A stretch of 7,963 bases of DNA from Pseudomonadota bacterium (lineage in GTDB: Bacteria; Desulfobacterota; Anaeroferrophillalia; Anaeroferrophillales; Tharpellaceae), in contig WFRP01000347.1 of the NCBI GenBank assembly GCA_015486505.1, forward strand, positions 1 to 7,963. The letters are read 5' to 3'. The notes beneath the pieces were generated by a model. It searched no databases. It worked only from the letters and a program-made list of their open reading frames with translations, and had not been told where the DNA came from. This document shows, in pieces, positions 1-5,106 of this stretch; position 1 is the first letter of the stretch, and every line of letters begins with the position of its first letter. The translations under genes and the position numbers were made by a program.

Positions 1-4
1 ATCA

Positions 5-256
5 ATGATTATGAGAGAAAAGAAGAAAATCAAGGTTTACGAATTGGCCAGAACTCTCAAAATAAAGGAACGTGAACTTTTAGCTGTACTTGTGGAACTG
101 AACATTGAAGTCAGCACCAAATTCAGTCCCTTAAGTGACGAAGATGTCGATCGTGTTAAAACCTGGTGCGAGCAGAACCGGCAAAAACTTGAGCTTGCCA
201 GAGCTGAAAAAGCTACCACCCGTCGTCGTCGCAGGAGAATAACGCCCAAAACATAA
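5..256 (+). CDS. Small stand-alone IF-2 N-terminal-domain protein with Arg-rich tail
   Basis: This 83-residue protein carries one recognisable module, the IF2_N domain (about residues 8-55). It opens with the typical IKVYELARTLKI stretch, then a second helix (ELLAVLVELNIEV) and the helix DEDVDRVK. In translation initiation factor IF-2 this small helical domain sits at the N-terminus ahead of the GTPase, but here the gene stops soon afterwards, so there is no G domain. Residues 56-72 look like a charged helix, and the tail holds six arginines in a row (73-78), suited to binding nucleic acid or the ribosome. ATG codons occur at 5 and 11; the second may be the true start. Only four bases lie upstream, so neither the ribosome binding site nor a longer N-terminus can be judged. 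It may be a free-standing RNA-binding protein or the remnant of a duplicated infB. The domain call is firm; the role is not known. Confidence 0.8.
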   Translation: MIMREKKKIKVYELARTLKIKERELLAVLVELNIEVSTKFSPLSDEDVDRVKTWCEQNRQKLELARAEKATTRRRRRRITPKT

Positions 257-717
257 CCTCGAGACTTACAATAATTTTGAAATTTATTTCAGTATCGTTG
301 AGTTGAGTTGTTTTATCTCGATGGCGAATGAACAAACAGATCTGCTGTAATGGATTTTTATAAGATACGTTATCTTATTTTACTCACCCCATTTTCTGAC
401 TTCGACCAGGATAACTTTTTCGGTCAGGACTTCATCTGATTTTCCGAACCTCTTTTACCGACCCTTCTAAATCCTTTCCCGGTAACATTCAGTACGAGTA
501 GAAAAGCATCGAATTTCGATGGATTTTTGTTGAAAATTATGGACACAACCTGAGTTCTTACCGGAAATTGGGGGTGTGTACCCTGAACTTACTGGTTAGC
601 TGAATCGCATCTCAGGCCGCTGTTTAATTGACTCTTTGAAAAAATTATCGGTACAACGCTTAATTGATATGTATTTAAAAGTTAAAATATCTTTGAGCTC
701 TGCCATTTATTAAGCAT
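257..717. other. Gene-free stretch with two short dyads
   Basis: No convincing gene lies in this stretch of about 460 bases on either strand; reading frames are short and lack ribosome binding sites. It holds two small symmetric sequences: ATAAGATA/TATCTTAT around a 3-base centre (360-378), and CATCGAA/TTCGATG around one base (507-521). Neither is followed by a proper T-run, so they look more like possible operator sites than terminators. The region is the likely upstream control region of the gene starting at 763. Confidence 0.5.
628..657 (+). promoter_or_regulatory. Possible sigma-70 promoter for the 763 gene
   Basis: TTGACT (628-633) is a good -35 match. TACAAC (652-657) follows after 18 bases and is a mediocre -10 (4 of 6). 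It lies about 105 bases before the chosen start at 763, in an otherwise gene-free stretch. This is a consensus match by eye only. Confidence 0.3.
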
Positions 718-750
718 ATGGAAACTATGATTGATAGAAACTCTCTTGCA

Positions 751-756
751 GGAGGT
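751..756 (+). promoter_or_regulatory. Ribosome binding site fixing the start at 763
   Basis: A perfect GGAGGT lies six bases before ATG 763. The earlier in-frame ATG at 718 has no such site. Starting at 763 also places a lysine-containing signal peptide at the N-terminus, so 763 is preferred. Confidence 0.8.
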
Positions 757-762
757 GCGGTT

Positions 763-1188
763 ATGGAAAACATGAAAAAGGCTCTCGTCGGTTTGATGGT
801 TTTTTTTGTGATGTTTTTTTCCTGTAATATTCAGGTGAGCCAGGCCGCTGATACCGGCAAGTACCTTAAATATGCGGTTGTTGGTGCGGGAGTATTAGTC
901 GTGGGCGGAGTCGGCCTGGTGTTTGCCGCCCCGATTGCTGCAGCCGTCGGGGCGACCGGTGTTCTTGGAGCAGCATCGACCGGAACCGCTATAACAACTC
1001 TGAGCGGGGTTGCCGCGGAAAATGCAAGTCTGGCAGCTCTTGGCGGCGGGGCGTTGTCTGCTGGTGGCGCCGGTATTGCGGGAGGGACAGTGGTCGTAAC
1101 CGGAACTGCCGGAATAGTGGGTGGAGCCGCTGCCGCCGGGGCGAACGAGGTTGCCGCAAAGATTATTGCAGACGACGATGATGGATGA
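763..1188 (+). CDS. Exported Gly/Ala-rich (glycine-zipper-like) protein
   Basis: A protein of 141 residues from the preferred start at 763. Residues 1-28 form a Sec-type signal peptide (MENMKKAL, a hydrophobic core, then VSQA before the likely cut). The mature part is almost entirely Gly, Ala, Val and Thr: a hydrophobic segment at about 36-64, a second Gly/Ala block at 65-86, then a glycine cluster (GGGALSAGGAGIAGG, 94-108) and a further hydrophobic stretch to about 127. The tail is short and acidic (ADDDDG). Closely spaced small residues of this kind pack membrane helices, as in glycine-zipper proteins and membrane-inserting peptides. The look also recalls the eukaryotic ISG12/IFI6 family, but I cannot claim homology. 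It is followed 117 bases later by another exported protein gene, so the two may be co-transcribed. The gene is real with good confidence; its role is unknown, with membrane packing or pore formation as an inference. Confidence 0.75.
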   Translation: MENMKKALVGLMVFFVMFFSCNIQVSQAADTGKYLKYAVVGAGVLVVGGVGLVFAAPIAAAVGATGVLGAASTGTAITTLSGVAAENASLAALGGGALSAGGAGIAGGTVVVTGTAGIVGGAAAAGANEVAAKIIADDDDG

Positions 1189-1305
1189 TTGTAACAAAAG
1201 AGTGCTTTGTAAGTAGTTTGTCGGTTGTTGTGTGCAAATGACGATCAAACAGGGTTGCGGCAATAATATAAAGAACGCCAAGATAGTCAATAGGAGGATA
1301 GTGTT

Positions 1306-1839
1306 ATGAGAAAATCACAATTTATCAGCTCAAAAATAGTTTTGGTCTTTTTTATGATAACACTCCAGTTCTCATCTCTGTTTTGGTTGCCGACTGCATC
1401 GTGTCGGGCCCAAGTAGTTGCTCCAACGGATATCGTTGGAACCTGGAGCAGTGATGACGGTTTAGTAATTATCCACTTTTTTGCTGACAGTCGATTTGTT
1501 CAAGAGAGTTATACCCTGGCGAGCATCCTGCCGGACTTTTTGCAAAAATATATACCGGTGAAATCGGCCGGGCGTTACGTCTTTGAAGAAGAAAATCTGA
1601 TAAAGCTCATTTTCCCGGTGAGTAATTTTGTTGCAAGTTGTGCAGCGAATTCCGGCGCCGCTGCTACCGGGGCGAAAGGTGATATCTGTTCGGGCACCCC
1701 TTGTTTTGGGTCAGGTTGTTTAGTGATGCCGGAGTTTTATCTGATTATTACCGGGCCGAACCGTATGGTAGAAAAAACTTCTGTTTTTTTACTGTCCGGC
1801 CTTATGGACTTTAGTGAAAGAGTTTATCATCGGGAGTAA
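1306..1839 (+). CDS. Small secreted protein, lipocalin-like strand pattern
   Basis: A protein of 177 residues with AGGAGG eight bases before its ATG. Residues 1-35 look like a signal peptide: two lysines near the start, a long hydrophobic core, and ASCRA before a likely cut. The mature part begins near a GTWSSDDG motif (46-52) and continues as alternating hydrophobic and polar stretches (LVIIHFF, SRFVQESYTL, GRYVFEE, LIKLIFPV). This is reminiscent of small beta-barrel proteins with a GxW opening, such as lipocalin-like proteins, though no family can be assigned. A Gly/Ala-rich insertion at about 111-138 holds four cysteines (112, 128, 133, 138), which could form two disulfides in the periplasm. 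The gene follows the exported Gly/Ala-rich protein at 763 and is probably in the same transcript. The gene call is solid; function unknown. Confidence 0.75.
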   Translation: MRKSQFISSKIVLVFFMITLQFSSLFWLPTASCRAQVVAPTDIVGTWSSDDGLVIIHFFADSRFVQESYTLASILPDFLQKYIPVKSAGRYVFEEENLIKLIFPVSNFVASCAANSGAAATGAKGDICSGTPCFGSGCLVMPEFYLIITGPNRMVEKTSVFLLSGLMDFSERVYHRE

Positions 1840-1857
1840 TTGGCGGACTTGAAAAAG

Positions 1858-1946
1858 CTAATGCGGGAACAGATCCCGCAACCCAAACGGAGCCTTGTGG
1901 CCCGTACCCAGGGCACTTCCTATGGTCGCAAATAAGTACTCTTATT
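1858..1946. repeat. Dispersed structured repeat, copy A
   Basis: An 89-base element that recurs at 6691-6779 (copy B) and, with an internal deletion, at 6826-6888 (copy C), all in the same direction. It opens with the hairpin TGCGGGA-ACAGA-TCCCGCA (7-bp stem), has a smaller GCC/GGC hairpin, and ends in AATAAG-TACT-CTTATT (6-bp stem). Differences between copies fall mostly outside the stems: the first loop changes in sequence and length while its stem is kept. It fills the gap between two convergent genes (ends at 1839 and 1977). No T-run follows, so an ordinary terminator is unlikely. A REP/MITE-like intergenic element is the best reading. Confidence 0.85.
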
Positions 1947-1976
1947 TACGGGATCCCATGTGTTAAAAGAGCGCTT

Positions 1977-2225
1977 CTATGGCATTGCTTGACCATGGCT
2001 CCACAACTCATATTCGCTAATGTCAATATTCTCACCCCAGACTACAGCGTATCCGCCTTGTTCAACCCTTACGGCTTTAAAAAAAACAGGATTATTCAAT
2101 GGGGAAAACATCTCTTTACTTAGTAGCTGAGTGACATCATATTTTTTCTTTTTATTATTGTCGAACTCAACAACTAATGTGTGATTGTCGACTGCTAATG
2201 CTGTCTTTACTTTTGGATATTGCAT
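1977..2225 (-). CDS. DUF2442 family protein, partner of DUF4160
   Basis: An 82-residue protein whose features match DUF2442: a short strand-rich N-terminus (VKTALAVDNHTLVVEFDN), a VTQLL segment, and the signature C-terminal part GGYAVVWGENIDIS followed by EYELW. Its start lies three bases after the stop of the DUF4160 gene upstream, with TTGGAG six bases before the ATG, inside the end of that gene. Translation is therefore probably coupled. DUF2442 and DUF4160 genes often occur as neighbours and are suspected toxin-antitoxin-like pairs; to my knowledge the activity is not firmly proven. Full length for the family. Function in detail unknown. Confidence 0.85.
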   Translation of the reverse strand: MQYPKVKTALAVDNHTLVVEFDNNKKKKYDVTQLLSKEMFSPLNNPVFFKAVRVEQGGYAVVWGENIDISEYELWSHGQAMP

Positions 2226-2228
2226 CTA

Positions 2229-2909
2229 TTACTCCAAGGGAGGCAACTTGTGGAATTCCTGGTTATCCCACATATGTTTCATTTTATCCTGGTTGACCTT
2301 GGCCCATTCAATAACCAATTGCTTTGCTCTTTTGGGTAGATCACCTTCAATCATTTCAAGTGTGTCGATATTGAACAAGCCAACATACTCGTCGTACACA
2401 GCATGAAAATGCGGTGGAGGATGATCACCAAAGAACAGCTTTATTACTATTCCATAAAATCGTGCTATTTCCGGCATATTTATTACCTGTTCAGTTTTTT
2501 TATCTTCTACTGCCGTAACAAAATTATAAACATTCTTGAAGTCATCTTCACCGATAACCTCGAGACATTTTCTGACGAATTTGCGGGGCAGAATTGTCTG
2601 TTGTCGCCGGGGCCATGTAACCAATTCCAGAAGTTGGTTTTTTTCTCTGACCGCCCCGGTTTTCTTGATCTCCAATAGTGATTCCCAATATTCTGAAATA
2701 GCCTGGTCACCTGTATCATCCCTTACTGCGGAAATATCTTGCAGTGTATCATGCTCCAAATGCCGGCCACTGCAATCAAATAAACAGGCTATGCTCAAAT
2801 ACAACCGTTGTCGGTTATTGTATTTGTTCTCTTCCCATATTTCAGAAAGAGAATATTTGACATTTTCTCTATCGACTTTATCAGGAGCTGGAATAATGTC
2901 GCTTCTCAT
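2229..2909 (-). CDS. DUF4160 protein with unusual N-terminal extension
   Basis: The open frame encodes 226 residues. The last 82 (145-226) are a complete DUF4160 domain: MPEIARFYGI, then the family hallmark GDHPPPHFHAVYDEY (162-176), a helix at about LPKRAKQLVIEWAKVNQDKM, and a typical C-terminus. DUF4160 proteins normally begin at exactly this MPEI methionine. Here it is preceded in frame by 144 residues that I do not recognise; they look helical and soluble, with no signal peptide. The long form would start at ATG 2909 behind a weak GGGG; the short form at ATG 2477 has CAGGT eight bases upstream. Both forms may be made, or the extension may be a fused remnant of another gene. The adjacent DUF2442 gene follows directly. 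The DUF4160 call is strong; the long-form start is moderate. Confidence 0.8.
   Translation of the reverse strand: MRSDIIPAPDKVDRENVKYSLSEIWEENKYNNRQRLYLSIACLFDCSGRHLEHDTLQDISAVRDDTGDQAISEYWESLLEIKKTGAVREKNQLLELVTWPRRQQTILPRKFVRKCLEVIGEDDFKNVYNFVTAVEDKKTEQVINMPEIARFYGIVIKLFFGDHPPPHFHAVYDEYVGLFNIDTLEMIEGDLPKRAKQLVIEWAKVNQDKMKHMWDNQEFHKLPPLE
2485..2489 (-). promoter_or_regulatory. Possible internal ribosome binding site for short DUF4160 form
   Basis: On the minus strand CAGGT lies eight bases before the in-frame ATG at 2477, which begins the canonical DUF4160 domain (MPEIARFYG). The match to the anti-SD sequence is short, so this is suggestive only. It bears on whether an 82-residue or a 226-residue protein is made. 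Confidence 0.35.
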
Positions 2910-2979
2910 AGAATTTTACCCCATTCAATCTTTGCAGGTTTCATATACCGTTTATAGCTTGTTCAATGCAACCGAAAAT

Positions 2980-3393
2980 TCAGGAACCAATCATCCCGGC
3001 AATTATTCCGGAAACAAATCTGATAATTCTCAAAAAATTCATCGCCAGCAAAGCCAGAACCATACAGGCGACCAGGGAGATAATGGCAGTGACAATGATC
3101 CCCGGTAGCGGGCCAAGGACGACCTGAAGAATTTTAATCCCTAAAAACAGCAAAAGCCCAAACCCGGCGAGAGTGGCGAAAGCTGCCGCAAATTTTGCGG
3201 CGATATAGCGTAACTGCCCTTTGGGAAAGTAATTGTATTCGAAAGTATGAAAATTGTATTTGATACTTTCACACCCCCGACGCAGGTCCGGCAGGTTTTC
3301 AAAATCATCCGGCGGTTGCGGTTTCTCTATCCGGATCGGGGAGATATGCTCGTAAGTTTCCGGTACATTATCGTGGCGTTTAAAGATATTCAT
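2980..3393 (-). CDS. Small two-helix inner-membrane protein
   Basis: A protein of 137 residues, the third gene of the leftward operon. The first 60 residues are polar, carrying charge and prolines (about residues 19-36) and a run of aromatics (NFHTFEYNYF). Two membrane segments follow, at about 64-86 (Ala/Phe/Leu-rich) and 97-119, separated by a short LGPLPG turn, and then a Gly/Ile-rich tail (SGIIAGMIGS). There is no signal peptide, so the N-terminal domain probably faces the cytoplasm with both helices forming a hairpin. The ATG comes directly after the TAG of the preceding gene, with GAGGAGGG just upstream inside that gene, so translation is coupled. I recognise no family. The position suggests a fixed partner of the lipoprotein-like protein encoded just before it. 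Confidence 0.75.
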   Translation of the reverse strand: MNIFKRHDNVPETYEHISPIRIEKPQPPDDFENLPDLRRGCESIKYNFHTFEYNYFPKGQLRYIAAKFAAAFATLAGFGLLLFLGIKILQVVLGPLPGIIVTAIISLVACMVLALLAMNFLRIIRFVSGIIAGMIGS

Positions 3394-3726
3394 CTATTCA
3401 CCCTCCTCATATTCCGCTTGCGTTAGAGTCCCAGGCTGTGCTTGATTTTTACTGTCTTTTAATGTTTTTGAACCCATTATGTTGCCGATAAACAGGGCTA
3501 TTAACCCGATCAGGATGCAGAGAATTACGCCGACAAGTATGGTCATCGCTATGGTATTTTCCAGCCCCTGTTTCATAGTGTCATACTCGCTCTGACTGAC
3601 TCCCTGGCAACCATTAAGCACGAACAGGAATAAAGAAGCCGTCACGGTGCTTATGAACAGTTTGCTTTGGCTCTGTGGTTGATGATTGTTCGCAATCTCT
3701 TTTCCGGTTTGCTTTATTGTCATCAT
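3394..3726 (-). CDS. Lipoprotein-like small membrane protein
   Basis: From ATG 3726 the product has 110 residues. A long polar N-terminus (1-22) leads into a hydrophobic stretch ending in the lipobox LNGC (37-40), as in substrates of lipoprotein signal peptidase. A second, strongly hydrophobic segment at about 60-82 is a normal transmembrane helix, and the last 28 residues are polar and end acidic (AEYEEGE). Lipid anchor plus a nearby membrane helix is an unusual combination. An AGGGAGGA site nine bases before 3726 decides the start; an open frame from TTG 3813 would overlap the preceding gene and has no such site. The gene sits in the middle of the operon, 83 bases after the zinc-binding protein gene and directly before the two-helix protein gene. 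No family recognised. Confidence 0.7.
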   Translation of the reverse strand: MMTIKQTGKEIANNHQPQSQSKLFISTVTASLFLFVLNGCQGVSQSEYDTMKQGLENTIAMTILVGVILCILIGLIALFIGNIMGSKTLKDSKNQAQPGTLTQAEYEEGE

Positions 3727-3735
3727 CTTATTTTG

Positions 3736-3743
3736 TCCTCCCT
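3736..3743 (-). promoter_or_regulatory. Ribosome binding site fixing the start at 3726
   Basis: AGGGAGGA on the minus strand lies nine bases before the ATG at 3726. A second ATG follows directly at 3723. The site makes the longer TTG-initiated frame from 3813 unlikely. Confidence 0.75.
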
Positions 3744-3809
3744 GATTATGCTGTAACCTTCTATTTTTATAAAATCTGCGGATAAATGGCGGAGCTTTTG
3801 AGAAAAGGA

Positions 3810-4733
3810 TCAATCGCGCAACCGGTGGATGGCCATATAGCTGGAGAGTTCAATTTCTCGATCCATCCAATCGGAAAAATCCGGCAACTCCGGCAGATCC
3901 CAGTTGAGCTTTGCGCGGCCTTCGGCAATTCTTTTCATTTGGTCCGCATTCAGCTCTCCTTTATACATTACAAGATTTTTTGCTGATATCGTTATTTCGT
4001 TGAAAAGTTCAACCAGACCATCACACCAGTATTCTGATCCCCGCAGGCGACAGGTCAGGTTGCTGCTGTACATTTTGATATCCATTGAAACCGTTAACGC
4101 CTTTAAGGTTTGACCGTCCCGGGAGATTCCGGTTATGATCAGAGGCCATATCAGTGGCTGTTGACCCGCCAAAGTGATTTTTTTCAGTCTCCGGTTTTCC
4201 GGCAGGAGGTGAAGCCAGACCTGGCCGATTTTGACCTCCGGCCGGTTACAGGTTGGCTTCTCCGATTCACCGTTGAGAATGAGCATGTCCTTGCGCCGGG
4301 CTCCCAATTTTCGCAATTGTATAATCTGTGATGCGGGAAATAACGATTCCGGTGCCGAGCTGCTTTTGCCTTGATACTTTTTGATCTGAGCTGCTACCTC
4401 TTTTTCCAGATCGCGCCGATTTATTGAGGCAAGCGCCTCGGTCGCCGAACCATGCTTTTTCTTGATTTCATCAATTTTATTGTTGCAGCGCTGACAGTTA
4501 AACTCCTCAATGTGGATAAACATCTTTTCCGCCTGCTCGCCTTCAAGCTGGTTCGCAGCATATTTTGTCAGGTCCTGCCATTCGTAGCAGTCGCACTTCT
4601 GGGGTGAAAAAGCATGCAGTTTCTTGAAATAGGCCAGGCCTTTTTTGGGGGCATATTCGTCGAACCTGGAAAAAACGTCGCCAGATAAAACATTGCCAGA
4701 CAAATTGTGGTTAAATGAATTGCCACTACCCAT
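3810..4733 (-). CDS. Cytoplasmic protein with zf-HC2-like zinc-binding N-terminus
   Basis: A 307-residue protein and the first gene of the leftward operon, with GGGAGGA just before its ATG. Residues 47-83 resemble the zf-HC2 fold of anti-sigma factors: CDCYEW (C47, C49), a helix DLTKYAANQLEGEQAEK, then H74 and C80-x2-C83. The spacing between H74 and C80 is five residues where the family usually has three, so this is a variant. A charged helical linker (90-125) follows. The C-terminal half (about 167-270) has strands such as IGQVWLHLL, WPLIITGI and KALTVSMDI, then WCDGLVELFNEITIS; the pattern recalls the SH3-like barrel of PemK/MazF-type proteins, which is my inference only. No membrane segment is present, so unlike most anti-sigma factors it is soluble. 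No sigma factor gene is in the window. It probably senses or regulates on behalf of the membrane proteins encoded after it. Confidence 0.75.
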   Translation of the reverse strand: MGSGNSFNHNLSGNVLSGDVFSRFDEYAPKKGLAYFKKLHAFSPQKCDCYEWQDLTKYAANQLEGEQAEKMFIHIEEFNCQRCNNKIDEIKKKHGSATEALASINRRDLEKEVAAQIKKYQGKSSSAPESLFPASQIIQLRKLGARRKDMLILNGESEKPTCNRPEVKIGQVWLHLLPENRRLKKITLAGQQPLIWPLIITGISRDGQTLKALTVSMDIKMYSSNLTCRLRGSEYWCDGLVELFNEITISAKNLVMYKGELNADQMKRIAEGRAKLNWDLPELPDFSDWMDREIELSSYMAIHRLRD

Positions 4734-4842
4734 ATTGTTTCCTCCCGCAAATGGTATTTTTTACTGTTTCAGCTATCCTGTTACATCCTAAATGGCAGAA
4801 TCGGGAAAAATTTTACTGTTTTCTTTTCGTTTTTTTATTTCA

Positions 4843-4869
4843 TTCTTTATCTTCTTTATCTTCTTTATC
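4843..4869. repeat. Three perfect 9-bp tandem repeats
   Basis: TTCTTTATC occurs three times head to tail at 4843-4851, 4852-4860 and 4861-4869 with no mismatch. It lies in the divergent control region, 110-136 bases before the zinc-binding protein gene. It could be a protein-binding array or simple slippage in a pyrimidine-rich tract. Confidence 0.9.
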
Positions 4870-4995
4870 TGCGGACTCTCAACGGACTCTTTCAACCGGT
4901 TAAAATAATTAAAAAGGAAGTAAAAAAAGAAAAAAGTAAAATATCCTTAGGTTATGCTGTTTGTCTCTCATGTGGGGACATATTCCGTAACTCAG

Positions 4996-5042
4996 ACAAT
5001 TTTTGGGCTCACAGATAATGAGCTGAATGAGCCGAAAATTGT
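4996..5042. promoter_or_regulatory. Long hairpin upstream of the 5107 gene
   Basis: ACAATTTTTGGGCTCA (4996-5011) pairs with TGAGCCGAAAATTGT (5028-5042) with one bulge and one imperfect position, leaving a 16-base loop. It ends 64 bases before ATG 5107. No T-run follows, so attenuation by a standard terminator is not indicated. An operator or a 5' leader structure is possible. Confidence 0.5.
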
Positions 5043-5106
5043 TCTTAAAATATTCAAGAAATTAGGCCCGAAAACATTATTCTAAATTCAGTTATAGGAG
5101 TTCATT

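Larger units (their letters stand above)
4734..5106. promoter_or_regulatory. Divergent intergenic control region
   Basis: These 373 bases separate the leftward operon (first start 4733) from the rightward gene at 5107, and no gene is seen in them. They hold the 11-base sequence TTTTACTGTTT twice in the same direction (4759-4769 and 4811-4821, 52 bases apart, close to five helical turns), three 9-base tandem repeats (4843-4869), an A-rich tract (about 4903-4945) and a hairpin (4996-5042). No convincing -35/-10 pair could be chosen by eye for either direction. The arrangement suggests that both directions share control. Confidence 0.55.

Noticed and set aside
380..488. Leftward mini-frame of about 35 residues (MLPGKDLEGSVKEVRK, then a shift into a frame ending VRKWGE)
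   Set aside because: It needs a one-base shift in a run of four A and has no ribosome binding site. It may be a gene remnant, but the evidence is too thin.
718..762. Earlier in-frame ATG at 718 for the Gly/Ala-rich exported protein
   Set aside because: No ribosome binding site precedes it and it would bury the signal peptide behind 15 polar residues; GGAGGT before 763 decides against it.
823..825. Cysteine in FFSC of the Gly/Ala-rich protein as a lipobox
   Set aside because: The preceding residues (F-F-S) do not fit the usual lipobox, and a normal signal peptidase I site (SQA) follows.
895..1290. Leftward frame opposite the Gly/Ala-rich gene
   Set aside because: It is a shadow of GC-rich Gly/Ala codons; the forward frame has a signal peptide and a perfect ribosome binding site.
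1862..1946. Hairpins of repeat A as a two-way terminator between convergent genes
   Set aside because: Neither stem is followed by a T-run on either strand, and the same element occurs elsewhere away from gene ends.
3727..3813. TTG start at 3813 for the lipoprotein-like gene
   Set aside because: It overlaps the preceding gene, lacks a ribosome binding site and adds 29 residues before an already long signal sequence; AGGGAGGA before 3726 is clear.
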